A stretch of 64,000 nt of DNA, taken from the NCBI RefSeq assembly GCF_019799905.1, contig NZ_JABGCI010000003.1, forward strand, positions 1 to 64,000, given 5' to 3'. The notes beneath the pieces are model-generated. The model saw only the letters and a program-made list of their open reading frames with translations, made no database searches and was not told where the DNA came from. Every line of letters begins with the position of its first letter. Within the stretch, counting starts at the first letter, position 1. This DNA comes from Trujillonella endophytica. GTDB taxonomy: Bacteria; Actinomycetota; Actinomycetes; Mycobacteriales; Geodermatophilaceae. Below are positions 26,907-36,252 of this stretch, one piece after another. The translations under genes were made by a program, and so were the position numbers.

Positions 26907-27800
26907 TCAGGTGGAGGCGAACTCGGCGGTGGACCGGGTCAGGTCCAGCAGGCTGTCCTCCAGCGAGCGGGATGTCTCGGTGAGCTCGAGCAGGCGGATG
27001 CCGCTGTCGAAGGCGACTCGTGAGACGACGGCGCGGGTGCTTCCCCGGACGACGAGCCGGTCGGCCGTGACCTCGACGGCGAAGCCGTGTGCGGTGAGCA
27101 GCGTGACGAGTTCGGTCGGCTGCGGGGTCTCGACGATCACCGCGACGTCGTGGCGGCCGGTGATGGCCTGGACCGACGCTGCGGCGAGCAACTTCCCGCC
27201 GCCGATGACGACGAGGTCGGAGGCGAACATGCTGAGCTCGCTGATGAGGTGGCTGGAGACGAAGACGGTGCCCCCTCGGGCGGCGAAGTCGCTGAGGTGG
27301 TTGCGCAGCCAGCGGATGCCATCGGGGTCCAGGCCGTTGGACGGCTCGTCCAGCAGCAGGATCTGGGGATCGCCCAGCAGTGCCGCGGCCAGCGCGAGGC
27401 GCTGGCGCATGCCGAGGGAGAACGCGCCGGCCCGCTGGTCGGCTGCGGTCTCCAGTCCCACCTCCGCCAGGACCTGTTCGGCCCGGCCGACGGGAAGGCG
27501 GCTGATGGCGGCGGTGGCACGGAGGTGGTCCAGCGCGGTGCGGCCGGGATGCACGCGGGCATCGAGGACGCAGCCGACGGTCCGGGCGGGCCACTTGAGG
27601 TCCTGGTAGTGCACGCCGTGGTACCGGACCTCGCCGCTGTCGGGTCGGGTCAGCCCGACCATCATCCGCATGGTGGTCGACTTGCCGGCACCGTTCGGGC
27701 CGACGAAGCCGGTGACCCGGCCGCCGGCGACGTCGAAGGTCATGTCGTCGACGGCGAGCCGCTTGCCGTACTGCCTGGTGAGTGCTGCAACGGTGATCAT
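26907..27800 (-). CDS. ABC transporter ATP-binding protein
   Basis: A 297-residue ATPase subunit: Walker A GPNGAGKST, Walker B ILLLDEPSNGLDP, H-loop VFVSSHLISE, and signature FSLGMRQRLALA, the variant common in drug and lantibiotic-type exporters. Residues after about 215 form a C-terminal regulatory-like extension. The ATG at 27800 has GGAG eight bases upstream. It pairs with the ABC-2 permease downstream. Confidence 0.9.
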   Translation of the reverse strand: MITVAALTRQYGKRLAVDDMTFDVAGGRVTGFVGPNGAGKSTTMRMMVGLTRPDSGEVRYHGVHYQDLKWPARTVGCVLDARVHPGRTALDHLRATAAISRLPVGRAEQVLAEVGLETAADQRAGAFSLGMRQRLALAAALLGDPQILLLDEPSNGLDPDGIRWLRNHLSDFAARGGTVFVSSHLISELSMFASDLVVIGGGKLLAAASVQAITGRHDVAVIVETPQPTELVTLLTAHGFAVEVTADRLVVRGSTRAVVSRVAFDSGIRLLELTETSRSLEDSLLDLTRSTAEFAST

Positions 27801-27850
27801 CAGTTCGGCTCCAAGCCGGTAGCTGGGTCGGGAGGGAGGATGCGGACGGC

Positions 27851-27979
27851 TCAGGCGACGGTGACCACGACCTCCCCGCGGGCGTGTCCCGCCTCGACGT
27901 AGCGCGACCCGGCGGCCGTGTGGGGCAGCGGAGGGGCCGCGTCCACGCGGACCGGACTCGGCGTACGGGTGTCGCTCAT
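27851..27979 (-). pseudogene. 42-codon deletion remnant of a zinc-type alcohol dehydrogenase/quinone reductase
   Basis: An intact small reading frame with ATG at 27979, preceded by AGGAGGACGAC, and stop at 27851. Its last 20 residues, RYVEAGHARGEVVVTVA, match the extreme C-terminus of NADP-dependent quinone oxidoreductases (typical ending: RYVEAGHARGKVVLTV). The first ~15 residues look like a native start. The ~300 internal residues are missing in frame, so this is the scar of one internal deletion rather than a designed short gene. Confidence 0.7.
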
Positions 27980-28070
27980 GTCGTCCTCCTGATTCGTCGG
28001 CCCGCGCCGGGAGGGCGAGGGCCATCGTGTGATCGGTGGACGCGGAGGCGGGAGTCCGGGTCCGGGGTCC

Positions 28071-28106
28071 CACCGGTGGCCGTCCGCGGGTGGACGGCCA
28101 CCGGTG
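28071..28106. terminator. perfect 15-bp hairpin after the MMPL gene
   Basis: CACCGGTGGCCGTCC (28071-28085) pairs perfectly with 28092-28106 around GCGGGT, three bases beyond the MMPL stop codon on the reverse strand. Confidence 0.8.
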
Positions 28107-28109
28107 AGG

Positions 28110-30293
28110 TCAGCGGGAGGAGGGGCCGGCCAGGGCGGGCACCGGCACCGCTCCGGGCGAGAGGTGCGGAGCAGGTGCTGTCCGCACGTCGTCGAGGTCG
28201 AGGTGCGGGAGCAGCCGGTCGAGCCATCCGGGGAGCCACCAGTTGGCCCGGCCCAGCAGGGCCATGGTCGCCGGCACCAGGACCATGCGGACGACCGTGG
28301 CGTCCAGCGCGATCGCGGTGGCCAGACCCAGCCCGATCATCTGCACGAACGGCGAGGGGTCGGTGACGAAGCTGAGGAAGACGCACACCATGATCAGCGC
28401 GCCGGAGGTGATGACCCGCCCGGTGGCCGCGAGTCCGCGGGCCACACCCTCGGCGTCGTCTCCGGTGACGATCGTCGCCTCGCGGATCCGGGAGACGAGG
28501 AAGACCTCGTAGTCCATCGACAGCCCGAACAGGACGGCGAAGAAGATCACCGGCAGCGGAGAGGCGACGAGGTAGGTCCCCTCCAGGCCGAACAGCCCAC
28601 CCAGCCAGCCCCACTGGAAGACGGCGACCACGACGCCGTAGGCGCCGCCGATGGACAGCAGGTTCATCACCGCGGCCTTGAGCGGGACGGTGACCGACCG
28701 GAACACGATCATCAGGAGGACGACGGAGGCGAGCAGGATCGCGCCGATGAACAGCGGCCGGGTGTCGCGCAGCTGGTCGTCCAGGTCGAGGGTGAGCGCG
28801 GTCGGGCCCGTCACGGCCACCCCGTCGGGGGTGAGTGAGCGGATCCGCTCGAGGGTGCGTGCGGTGTCGGGGTCGGCCGGCTCGGTGGTGGGCAGCACCG
28901 GCAGGACGACGGTGTCCGCGTCGTCGGTCACCCGGGGCACACCGACCTCGGCGACGCCGGGGTCGGCGGCGATGCGCGCGGCCAGTCCGGGGATGTCCTC
29001 GGCGCCCAGTCCGGTGTCCTGCAGGTCGGCGACGAGCAGCAGGGGGGCGTTGACGCCGGGGCCGAAGCCGTCCGCCAGCAGGTCGTAGGCCTGCCGCTCG
29101 GTCTGGCTGGTCGGGTTGTCGCCGGCGTCGGGGAAGCCGGTCCTGAGCGACAGCGCCGGGACGGCCAGCAGGAGGAGCAGGAGCGCGCCGGCGATCGCGT
29201 ACGGCCAGGGGCGTGCCGAGATCCGGTGGGCCAGGCGCCACCAGGCGGTCGCCTCCGCGGGCTTCGGGGCCCGCCGGCGGCCGACGAGGCGGCCGGCGTC
29301 GACGCGGTCCCCGAGCAGGGAGAGCACCGCGGGCAGCAGGGTGAGGGCGGTCGCCACCGCGAGGAGCACGACGAGCGACGTGCTCAGGCCGATCGAGGCG
29401 AGGAACCCGACGCCGGTCAGGACGAGGGCGGCCATCGCCAGGACCACGGTCCCGCCGGCGAAGAAGACGGCAGTGCCGGACGAGCCCATGGCGGCGACGA
29501 GGGCGGGGTGGTTCGGCTGACCGGCGGCGCGGTTCTCGCGGTACCGGGAGACGATGAACAGGGCGTAGTCGATGCCCACGCCCAGGCCGACCATGGCGCC
29601 GATCGCCGGTGCGGCTGTGGAGACGTCCATGGCGCCGGCCAGCAGGACGATGCCGCTGTACCCGACCGCGACGGCGACCAGCGCCACCACGATGGGCACG
29701 AGCGCGGCCAGGATCGTCCCGAACGCGACGAGGAGGACGACGAGCGCGGCCACGATGCCCACGGCCTCGGCCGACGAGGACTCCTCCTCGGCGTTGAGGA
29801 ACGCCGCGTCCCCGCCGAACTCGGCCGTCAGGCCGCCCGCGCGGGCCGGCTCGAGCGCGTCGGCCAGGACCGCTGCCCGGTCGCGACCGAACTCGGTCGA
29901 CGGCACGTCGAGCTGGATCTCGGCGTACCCGATCCGGCCGTCGTCCGAGATCCGGCCGGTGTCGAACGGGTCGGTCACCGCGGCCACGTGCTCGATCTCC
30001 GACACCTGGGCCAGCGCCGCGTCGATCGCTGCCTCGGAGTCGCTCAGCTGCCGGCCGTCGCCGGCGGCGAACACGGCGACGGCGGTGCCGCCCGCTGCCT
30101 GGGGGAAGCGCTCCTCGAGCAGCTCCATGGCCTGGGCGCTCTCGCTGCCCGGGGCGCTGAAGTCGTCGGCGAAGGCGCCGCCCAACGCCCCGGAGAGCGC
30201 GACGACGACGGCGGCGAGAACCGCCCAGGCACCGATCGTCGTCCATGGCCGTCGTGCGCTGAGCCCGCCGATGCGGCGGATGAACCGGTTCAC
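28110..30293 (-). CDS. MMPL family RND transporter
   Basis: A 727-residue membrane transporter with the duplicated RND layout: one N-terminal TM segment (GAWAVLAAVVVALSGAL), an extracytoplasmic loop, five TMs (residues ~175-345, including GLGVGIDYALFIVSRYRE), and the same again in the second half (FGLSMDYEVFLVSRIRE). The two GxxxDY...(S)R motifs supply the proton-relay Asp-Tyr pairs. MMPL proteins export lipids or small molecules using the proton gradient. The GTG at 30293 follows AGGAG. It lies 21 bases after a 98-residue hypothetical gene, probably one transcript. Confidence 0.92.
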   Translation of the reverse strand: MNRFIRRIGGLSARRPWTTIGAWAVLAAVVVALSGALGGAFADDFSAPGSESAQAMELLEERFPQAAGGTAVAVFAAGDGRQLSDSEAAIDAALAQVSEIEHVAAVTDPFDTGRISDDGRIGYAEIQLDVPSTEFGRDRAAVLADALEPARAGGLTAEFGGDAAFLNAEEESSSAEAVGIVAALVVLLVAFGTILAALVPIVVALVAVAVGYSGIVLLAGAMDVSTAAPAIGAMVGLGVGIDYALFIVSRYRENRAAGQPNHPALVAAMGSSGTAVFFAGGTVVLAMAALVLTGVGFLASIGLSTSLVVLLAVATALTLLPAVLSLLGDRVDAGRLVGRRRAPKPAEATAWWRLAHRISARPWPYAIAGALLLLLLAVPALSLRTGFPDAGDNPTSQTERQAYDLLADGFGPGVNAPLLLVADLQDTGLGAEDIPGLAARIAADPGVAEVGVPRVTDDADTVVLPVLPTTEPADPDTARTLERIRSLTPDGVAVTGPTALTLDLDDQLRDTRPLFIGAILLASVVLLMIVFRSVTVPLKAAVMNLLSIGGAYGVVVAVFQWGWLGGLFGLEGTYLVASPLPVIFFAVLFGLSMDYEVFLVSRIREATIVTGDDAEGVARGLAATGRVITSGALIMVCVFLSFVTDPSPFVQMIGLGLATAIALDATVVRMVLVPATMALLGRANWWLPGWLDRLLPHLDLDDVRTAPAPHLSPGAVPVPALAGPSSR

Positions 30294-30314
30294 GGTGTGC
30301 TCCTGGAGGGGTTC

Positions 30315-30611
30315 TCAGCCGTCGCGACGACGGCTGGTGCGGGGGGACGGCGACGGAGTGCCGCCGGTCGGTGCGGCAGGCCGGTCGAGGCCGACCCGGG
30401 TGACGGAGAGCAGCGGGAGGCCCATGTCGCGGACTCGCGTGAGCAAGCCGTGGAGCGCGGCTTGGTCGGCCACCGGCCCGCTGAGGACGGTGGTGCCGTC
30501 GTCCTCGGTGCTGAGGCTCATCCCGTCGAACCAGGCGGCCCAGCGGCAGGGCAGGCGCCCCTGGAGGCGGATCTCGTAACGGCCGGACTCCGGCGAGCGG
30601 TCGGTCGACAT
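30315..30611 (-). CDS. conserved small hypothetical protein
   Basis: A 98-residue soluble protein. Its core (YEIRLQGRLPCRWAAWFDGM, then TTVLSGPVADQAALHGLLTRVRDMGLPLLSV) resembles a short protein often seen in actinobacterial genomes without known function. The core is predicted as a small alpha/beta unit; the C-terminal ~25 residues are Pro/Ser/Arg rich. It lies immediately upstream of the MMPL transporter, so co-regulation is likely. An upstream in-frame GTG at 30617 would add two residues. Confidence 0.7.
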   Translation of the reverse strand: MSTDRSPESGRYEIRLQGRLPCRWAAWFDGMSLSTEDDGTTVLSGPVADQAALHGLLTRVRDMGLPLLSVTRVGLDRPAAPTGGTPSPSPRTSRRRDG

Positions 30612-30716
30612 GTCCACCCACCCGGCCCTCCCGCCGATCAGCGCGGCCCCGGACGAGCCCGGCGCGGACGTGCGCTGCGGTACGGAGCGAAAGCTAGGAG
30701 CGGATGTGCTGACCCC

Positions 30717-30738
30717 GGATCAGCACATGTGTTGATCC
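30717..30738. promoter_or_regulatory. 22-bp near-palindrome upstream of the MMPL operon
   Basis: The sequence begins GGATCA at 30717 and ends TGATCC at 30738, with CACATGTG at its centre; only one symmetric base pair breaks the palindrome. It sits about 106 bases upstream of the small gene that heads the MMPL unit, in an otherwise featureless 226-base gap. It is a good candidate operator, possibly for the LuxR-type regulator encoded next to it. Confidence 0.55.
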
Positions 30739-30837
30739 CTGGGGTGGTCGGGTCCGCGCACTGGGGACGCAGTCCGTCCGGCTCCGCGCCGGCACACAGC
30801 TGGGGACGGCGACGCGCGATGACGCCTCGACCCCGGA

Positions 30838-33600
30838 CTACCGATCCGGGTCCGCCGCACGGCCCGGGGCGCGGGGAGGCCGCGCGAACAAGCCGAGCTG
30901 CGCGGCCCGGCGGACCGCCGCGCGACGGTTGTGGACGCCGAGCTTGGCGTAGACGTGGTTCGTGTGGGTCCGCACGGTGTGCAGGGACACGACCAGCTCA
31001 CGGGCGATGTCGGGGCCGCTCAGGTCGCTCCTCAGGAGCCGGAGCACGTCCAGTTCCCGCTCGCTCAGCGGCTCGATCAGCCGCTCCCGCACGGGCGCGC
31101 GCTCGCCGGTCGCGGTCTGCGCGGACAGGAGCCGGCGAACGGGATCCCGGACGGCGGGGTCTCTCGCGACGGCGCGCAGCAGGGAGAGCATCGCCGCCCC
31201 CTCGTCGAGGAACAGCCGCACGTACCCCTCGGGCTCGGCCAGCCGCAGCGCGCGCCGCAGTGGTGGCAGCGCCGAGGCCGGATCACCGTGCAGTCGGGCG
31301 GCGAGGGCCTGCAGCACGCAGACCTCGATGACGCTCCCCACTCGGTGGCCTTCCTCCGCCGCCGAAAGGAGTCGCTCCAGGAGTCCGGTCGCCTCCCGGA
31401 TCGCGCGTTCGTCCCGCTCGGCGGTGTACCGGGCGAGCAGCAGTCGGGCGAGGGTGACGTGCTCGTACTCGCGCACGTAGCTCAGCTCGTCGCCGACCCC
31501 GAGACCGCGCTCCGCTGCCCACCCGAGCGCCCTCCTCCAGTCACCACGCGCGATCCACATCCGCGCCCGGATCGCCGGGACCGGGCGGGCCTCGGGCGAG
31601 AAGTCCCCGTCGTACAGGCGCTCGGCGTCCGCGAGCAGCTGCTCGGCTCCGGTGAGGTCACCCTCGACCTGCCGCATCCGGGCCATCGCGACTCGCCACC
31701 GGTGCGGGTTCTGCGGGAAGCCGGCCCGCTCCCCCAGTTCCTCGCTGATGCGCAGGTCCCGGGTCGCGGCGTCGAGGTCCCCGCGTTCCCGGTGGAGCTC
31801 GGCCATGCCCACGTGCATGTCGGCCGCTCCCCGCAGCGGCGGCGTCGTCTCCCCGGCGCGCTGCAGGCCGCGCTCGTAGGTGGTCATGGCGTCGGAGAGC
31901 CGTCCCTGCGCTATCCGGATGTCGGCCAGGGTGACGGCGCCACCCACCACGTCCGCCTGGTACCCCGCCTTCTCCAGCGCGGCCATGCCCTGGGCGTACC
32001 AGCGGTGGGCGGCCTCGAGGTCGCCTGTCGTCCAGGAGGCGAGCCCCAGCAGGGAGGCCGCGGCGCCGCGCCGGAAGAAGTCGTCCTCGTCGACGAGGTC
32101 GAGCACCCGCCGGGCGTGGGCCACGGTGCCGGCCAGGTCGCCGCGAAGCCGCGCCTGCCCGGCGCGGTACATGGCGATCGTCCCCGGCAGACGGCGGAAC
32201 TCCTCGTCGTCCACCACCCGCATCCGAGCCGATCGGTCCCCCGACCACCGGCCTCCGGCCGCTGCCGGCGCCTCCAGCCACCGCTCCGCGCCCCGGAGCA
32301 GCGCGTCGACGCCGTCGAGCTCACCCAGGGTCATGCGCACGCCCACGTACCCCACGCTCAGCACCGGCCGGCGGGTGAACACGTCGGCGGGAAGCGCCCG
32401 CATGTACGAGCGCAGCGTGGCCTCCTGGCGGTCCCGGCGCAGCACCGGGACCGACAGCTCGATCAGGTCCGCCGCCCGCGCGACGTCGCCGCCGGCCAGC
32501 GCATGGGAGATGGCTTCGGGCCGGTCCCCGTGGCGCTCGAACCAGTCGCCGGCCCGCGCGTGCAGTCCGGGTACGAGGTCGGGCACCTCGTCGAGCAGAC
32601 GCATGCGCAGGACGTCGGCGAAGAGATGGTGGTACCGGAACCACAGCCTGCGGTCGTCGAGCGGGACCAGGAACAGGTTGCCCCGCTCGAGCGCGTCCAG
32701 CCGGGACCGGCCGCCGCCCTGGCCGGTGACGGCGTCGCACAGCGACCCGGTCAGCCGGGTCAGGACCGACGTCCGCAGGAGGAACTCCCGGACGTCGTCG
32801 GGCTGCCGCTGCAGGACCTCCTCGACCAGGTAGTCGACGACGTACCGGTCGTCGCCGGCGAACCCCGCGATGAAGCCGGCGACGTCGTCGCGGCCCCGCA
32901 TGGACAGTGCCGCCAGCTGGAGCGCGGCGATCCACCCCTCCGTGCGGTCGTCCAGCGTGGCGACGTCCTCCGGCGTGAGCGTCACCCCCATCTCGCGGAG
33001 GTACGCCGCGGCCTCGTCCCGGGTGAAGCGCAGATCATCGGCGCGGACCTCGACGAGGTCGCCGCGCGCCCGCAGACGCGCCAGCGGCAGCGCGGGGTCT
33101 GCCCGGCCGGCGATCACCAGTTGCACGTGCTCCGGGAGGTGCTCCAGCAGGAATGCCATCCCCTGCTGGACCTCGAGACCCTCGATGAGGTGGTAGTCGT
33201 CGAGCACGAGGACGACGTCCCGCGGGTCGGCGCACAGCTCGTTGACCAGGGAGGCGACCACCGCCTCCGTGGACGCCTGCCCCGACTGCACGAGGGCGCC
33301 GGCTTCCGCACCGATCCCGGGCAGCGCAGTCTGGAGCGCGGCGATCAGGTAGCGCCAGAACAGCGCCGGGTCATCGTCCCGCCGGTCCAGCGACAGCCAA
33401 GCAACGGGCCTCCCGCCGGTCGCTGCCTGGGCGAGCCACTCCGTCAGCACGGTGGTCTTGCCGAAGCCGGCAGGAGCCGACACGAGCGTCAGCGTCGCCT
33501 GCGCCCCGCGGTCCAGGCGCTGGCTGAGCTCCGGGCGCGGCACCAGCCCCCGTCGCCGCCGCGGGACGTGCAGCTTGGTCGCGAGCAGTGCGGCTGCCAT
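30838..33600 (-). CDS. large LuxR family regulator (MalT/LAL-like)
   Basis: A 920-residue signal-transduction ATPase regulator. It starts with LATKLHVPRRRRGLVPRPEL, then Walker A APAGFGKTT (about 45-53), Walker B VVLVLDDYHLI, a central TPR-like helical region (about 380-800), and a C-terminal LuxR helix-turn-helix (LSERELDVLRLLRSDLSGPD, VSLHTVRTHTNHVYAKLGV). Such proteins bind an inducer and ATP, oligomerise and activate promoters. ATG at 33600 chosen, with AGAGAGG upstream. Adjacent to the MMPL operon on the same strand, it is the likely regulator of that exporter. Confidence 0.92.
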   Translation of the reverse strand: MAAALLATKLHVPRRRRGLVPRPELSQRLDRGAQATLTLVSAPAGFGKTTVLTEWLAQAATGGRPVAWLSLDRRDDDPALFWRYLIAALQTALPGIGAEAGALVQSGQASTEAVVASLVNELCADPRDVVLVLDDYHLIEGLEVQQGMAFLLEHLPEHVQLVIAGRADPALPLARLRARGDLVEVRADDLRFTRDEAAAYLREMGVTLTPEDVATLDDRTEGWIAALQLAALSMRGRDDVAGFIAGFAGDDRYVVDYLVEEVLQRQPDDVREFLLRTSVLTRLTGSLCDAVTGQGGGRSRLDALERGNLFLVPLDDRRLWFRYHHLFADVLRMRLLDEVPDLVPGLHARAGDWFERHGDRPEAISHALAGGDVARAADLIELSVPVLRRDRQEATLRSYMRALPADVFTRRPVLSVGYVGVRMTLGELDGVDALLRGAERWLEAPAAAGGRWSGDRSARMRVVDDEEFRRLPGTIAMYRAGQARLRGDLAGTVAHARRVLDLVDEDDFFRRGAAASLLGLASWTTGDLEAAHRWYAQGMAALEKAGYQADVVGGAVTLADIRIAQGRLSDAMTTYERGLQRAGETTPPLRGAADMHVGMAELHRERGDLDAATRDLRISEELGERAGFPQNPHRWRVAMARMRQVEGDLTGAEQLLADAERLYDGDFSPEARPVPAIRARMWIARGDWRRALGWAAERGLGVGDELSYVREYEHVTLARLLLARYTAERDERAIREATGLLERLLSAAEEGHRVGSVIEVCVLQALAARLHGDPASALPPLRRALRLAEPEGYVRLFLDEGAAMLSLLRAVARDPAVRDPVRRLLSAQTATGERAPVRERLIEPLSERELDVLRLLRSDLSGPDIARELVVSLHTVRTHTNHVYAKLGVHNRRAAVRRAAQLGLFARPPRAPGRAADPDR

Positions 33601-33928
33601 GACCACCTCTCTCCGGCGGTCGGGCAGTGGTCAGGGGCCGCATCGTGCCAGCCGGGGTGGGGCCGTGTCGACCGGCCGGACGAAGACGGCGGCCCGGTCG
33701 ATCACCCGGCCGTCGACGACCTGGCTCGCCCGTTCTCCCGGAGCCGGCGGTCCTCGTCGGGACGGACCGCCAGTTGACGAAGATCCAGCCCGCCGGCCGT
33801 GGCGGTAGCCCGGGAACGCCCGGCGACCGTCGGACGACGCAGCCGGTGCGGAAACGCCCGCGACGCCTCTGGCCCCTCCCACGGGGAAGGGGTGCAGCTG
33901 CCGAGCGCCCGAGCGGAGCTCGCTCCGA
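33601..33928. other. intergenic stretch without a recognisable gene
   Basis: About 330 bases between the LuxR gene start and the flavoprotein stop. Open frames exist on both strands, but their composition (runs of Arg, Gly, Pro) looks like read-through of GC-rich DNA and matches nothing I know. The upstream part must hold the LuxR gene promoter. Confidence 0.5.
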
Positions 33929-35155
33929 TCAGGGGTGGACGGCGGAGGGCGACCGTCGCGGGCCCTTGACGGCGCGGTACGCGCCTGGCCTACGTCGTTC
34001 CTTCTCCGGCCCGTCGACCACGAGGCGGCAGATGCGCTCCTTGACCCACGCGGCCTTGCGGCCCGTGAGCCGTCCGGCGCGTGCGCTGTCGTCCGGGCGC
34101 ACCAGCTGGATGTAGCCGTCCTTCCTCCCCAGGCTGAGGCACTGCACGACGAAGCCGATCGAGATGGGAGCCGGCTCCTGGCCCCGGACCAGGTGCAGGA
34201 CGGTCTCGGCCGCGTGTCCACCCAGCGGCAGGGCCGCCGCGCAGGACATGCGCAGATGGGCGCCGACACCGGCCGGAGTCACGATCGCGTCGCCGGCGCC
34301 GATGATCCGGGGAGCCTCGGTGCATCTCAGGGTCTCGTCGACGCAGAGCCGCCCGACGCGGTCGACGCTCAGGCCGCTGGCGCGCGCCAGGTCGGGCGCC
34401 GTGAAGGACAGCACGACCAGGCAGGAGTCGAACGCGACGGCGCGACCGTCGGTGAGGATCACCGCCCCCGTGGTGATCCTCACCGCGGTGGCGTCCTCGA
34501 CGAGGTGGACGCCGAGGCGGGTCAGTGCTCGGCGTATCGCTCTTCGCGCCTGGGGTCGCATCTGCGTCGCGACAGGCCCGCTCGACAGCAATGTCACGTC
34601 CAGGTCGGGCCGTCGTTCGGCGATCTCGGCCGCAGCTTCGACGCCTGTGAACCCTCCGCCGACGATGACGACCCTGCTGCCGGCAGCGGAGCCGGCGAGC
34701 TGGCGAGCCGCGGTCTGAGCGCCGTCCAGGTCTGCGAGGAGGTGCGCGTGCTGCCTCGCACCCGGTATCGGAGCTGCTGCAGCGCTCCCCGGTGCGTAGA
34801 TCAGGAAGTCGTAGCGCTCGGTGATGTCACCCGCAGCGGTAGCCACGGTGACCGTTCGGGCGTCCGAGTCGATCCGGCGCGCGGTCCCGACGAGCAGGTG
34901 AGCAGCCCGGTGCAGGATGTCCGTCAGCGGGAGGAAGACCGATGACCGGGAGCCGGCGGCCAGCTCGTGGAGCCGGATGCGCTCGACGAACTCAGGTCGC
35001 GGATTCACCACCGTGACGCGGACCCGATCCGCTTCCAGACGGCTCGAGGAGGCCAACAGCCTGTTCGTGGCCATCACGCCGGCGTACCCGGCGCCGATGA
35101 CCAGGACGGACACCGGGTCCACGTCGGCGGCTCTCTCGGCTGCCGATGCACGCAT
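33929..35155 (-). CDS. NAD(P)/FAD-dependent oxidoreductase, type II NADH dehydrogenase-like
   Basis: About 408 residues with two Rossmann folds: VSVLVIGAGYAGVMATNRLL near the N-terminus for FAD and RVVIVGGGFTGVEAAAEIAE around residue 160 for NAD(P). PRIIGAGDAIV near residue 290 is the second FAD contact. The fold is that of NDH-2 or carotenoid-type reductases; a C-terminal amphipathic or membrane helix is not obvious. The start is ATG 35155 (or GTG 35158), overlapping the stop of the SRPBCC/DUF2867 gene, so both are translated together under the TetR operators at 36253-36294. Confidence 0.85.
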   Translation of the reverse strand: MRASAAERAADVDPVSVLVIGAGYAGVMATNRLLASSSRLEADRVRVTVVNPRPEFVERIRLHELAAGSRSSVFLPLTDILHRAAHLLVGTARRIDSDARTVTVATAAGDITERYDFLIYAPGSAAAAPIPGARQHAHLLADLDGAQTAARQLAGSAAGSRVVIVGGGFTGVEAAAEIAERRPDLDVTLLSSGPVATQMRPQARRAIRRALTRLGVHLVEDATAVRITTGAVILTDGRAVAFDSCLVVLSFTAPDLARASGLSVDRVGRLCVDETLRCTEAPRIIGAGDAIVTPAGVGAHLRMSCAAALPLGGHAAETVLHLVRGQEPAPISIGFVVQCLSLGRKDGYIQLVRPDDSARAGRLTGRKAAWVKERICRLVVDGPEKERRRPGAYRAVKGPRRSPSAVHP

Positions 35156-36237
35156 CACGTGCGCGCCCCGGCCGGAGTCTCAGAGGAGAGCACCCCTCGA
35201 TCTCCGACAGTCGGCGTGAGGGCTTGCGCGCGTGTGGTCGGAGCGCCGCCGGCACCGACGGCCCCGGCTGGCGAGGCCGGCGAGGCACCGCGCCGGCCGA
35301 CACGTCGGAGGAGCGCCGGCACGATCCGCCGGTGGAAGGGCTTGACGACGGTGAAGTAGGCCCTGCCGGTGGCGTTGTGCTGGTGCACGACGGTGGCGCA
35401 CTGCAGGTCGTTCCCGACGACGCGCAGGACGCCGCGGAAGTCGAGGTGCTTGTCGTCGGCGCCGACGACGAGGGTGTGGCCCGTCCGCGTGAGCAGCGCG
35501 AACGGAGAGGTGTCGCCCGCCCCTCCCGCCGTGTCCAGACCCAGGCACTGCGCCACTCGGTTGCGCACGGCGAACAGGGCGGCCACCCAGGCCGGGTTGC
35601 CGGCAGAGATGAGCGCGCGGTGCCAGTCCTCGACGTCGCGGCTCGATCCCGGCAGCAGGCGCAGGACGAACGTGTCGGTGAAGTCGACGCGGGAGAGCCC
35701 CGCCGCGCTGATGAGTTCGGCCGGTGTCTCCACCTGCTGTACGTCGGCCCGGTCGGTGGCCCGGGGCAGCGCCGTGCGCAGCAGCCGGACCCAGAGGGAC
35801 CACCGAGCGGGCACCGTCGGCCCCACGGCGAGCGCGGCCTCGACGAGGTCGAAGGCGTCCTCGACCAGGGCGTCGTGCGCCCAGCGCACCGCCAGCGGCC
35901 AGAGCAGGACCATCGCGCCGTGCGCCCGGCCCTCGAGCACATGACGCAGGAGGGAGGTGCCGTCGCCCAGGTCGACCACGGTGAGGGCGTGCGTCCCGGC
36001 GATGCCGGTCGACCGGTCGAAGGCGAACTCCACCAGCCGTCCCGGTTCGTGCGCCGTCACGGTGTACCGGATCCCGTCATGCCCGCCGCGCGATCCGGGC
36101 TCGAGACCACGGTCGAGCACCATCGGCGCCCAGGTCGCGCCCGGCCACACCTGGTCGTGCTCGGTGGCGAGGGTCTCGAGCACTGCCCCTACTCGTTCGG
36201 CCGAGGCCCCGATGTGCCGTTCGTGGACGTTGCGCAT
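35155..36237 (-). CDS. SRPBCC-DUF2867 two-domain protein
   Basis: A 360-residue cytosolic protein. Residues 1-145 look like a polyketide cyclase/START-type (SRPBCC) ligand-binding fold (RNVHERHIGASAERVGAVLE, GLEPGSRGGHDGIRYTV, GTHALTVVDLGDG). Residues ~200-330 resemble DUF2867 (DFTDTFVLRLLPG, SPFALLTRTGHTLVVGADDK, VVHQHNATGRAYF). The biochemical role is unknown; both domains suggest binding of a hydrophobic small molecule. ATG 36237 chosen. It is first in an operon with the flavoprotein and divergent from the TetR gene. Confidence 0.7.
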   Translation of the reverse strand: MRNVHERHIGASAERVGAVLETLATEHDQVWPGATWAPMVLDRGLEPGSRGGHDGIRYTVTAHEPGRLVEFAFDRSTGIAGTHALTVVDLGDGTSLLRHVLEGRAHGAMVLLWPLAVRWAHDALVEDAFDLVEAALAVGPTVPARWSLWVRLLRTALPRATDRADVQQVETPAELISAAGLSRVDFTDTFVLRLLPGSSRDVEDWHRALISAGNPAWVAALFAVRNRVAQCLGLDTAGGAGDTSPFALLTRTGHTLVVGADDKHLDFRGVLRVVGNDLQCATVVHQHNATGRAYFTVVKPFHRRIVPALLRRVGRRGASPASPAGAVGAGGAPTTRAQALTPTVGDRGVLSSETPAGART

Positions 36238-36252
36238 GACCCACCCTGCTTT

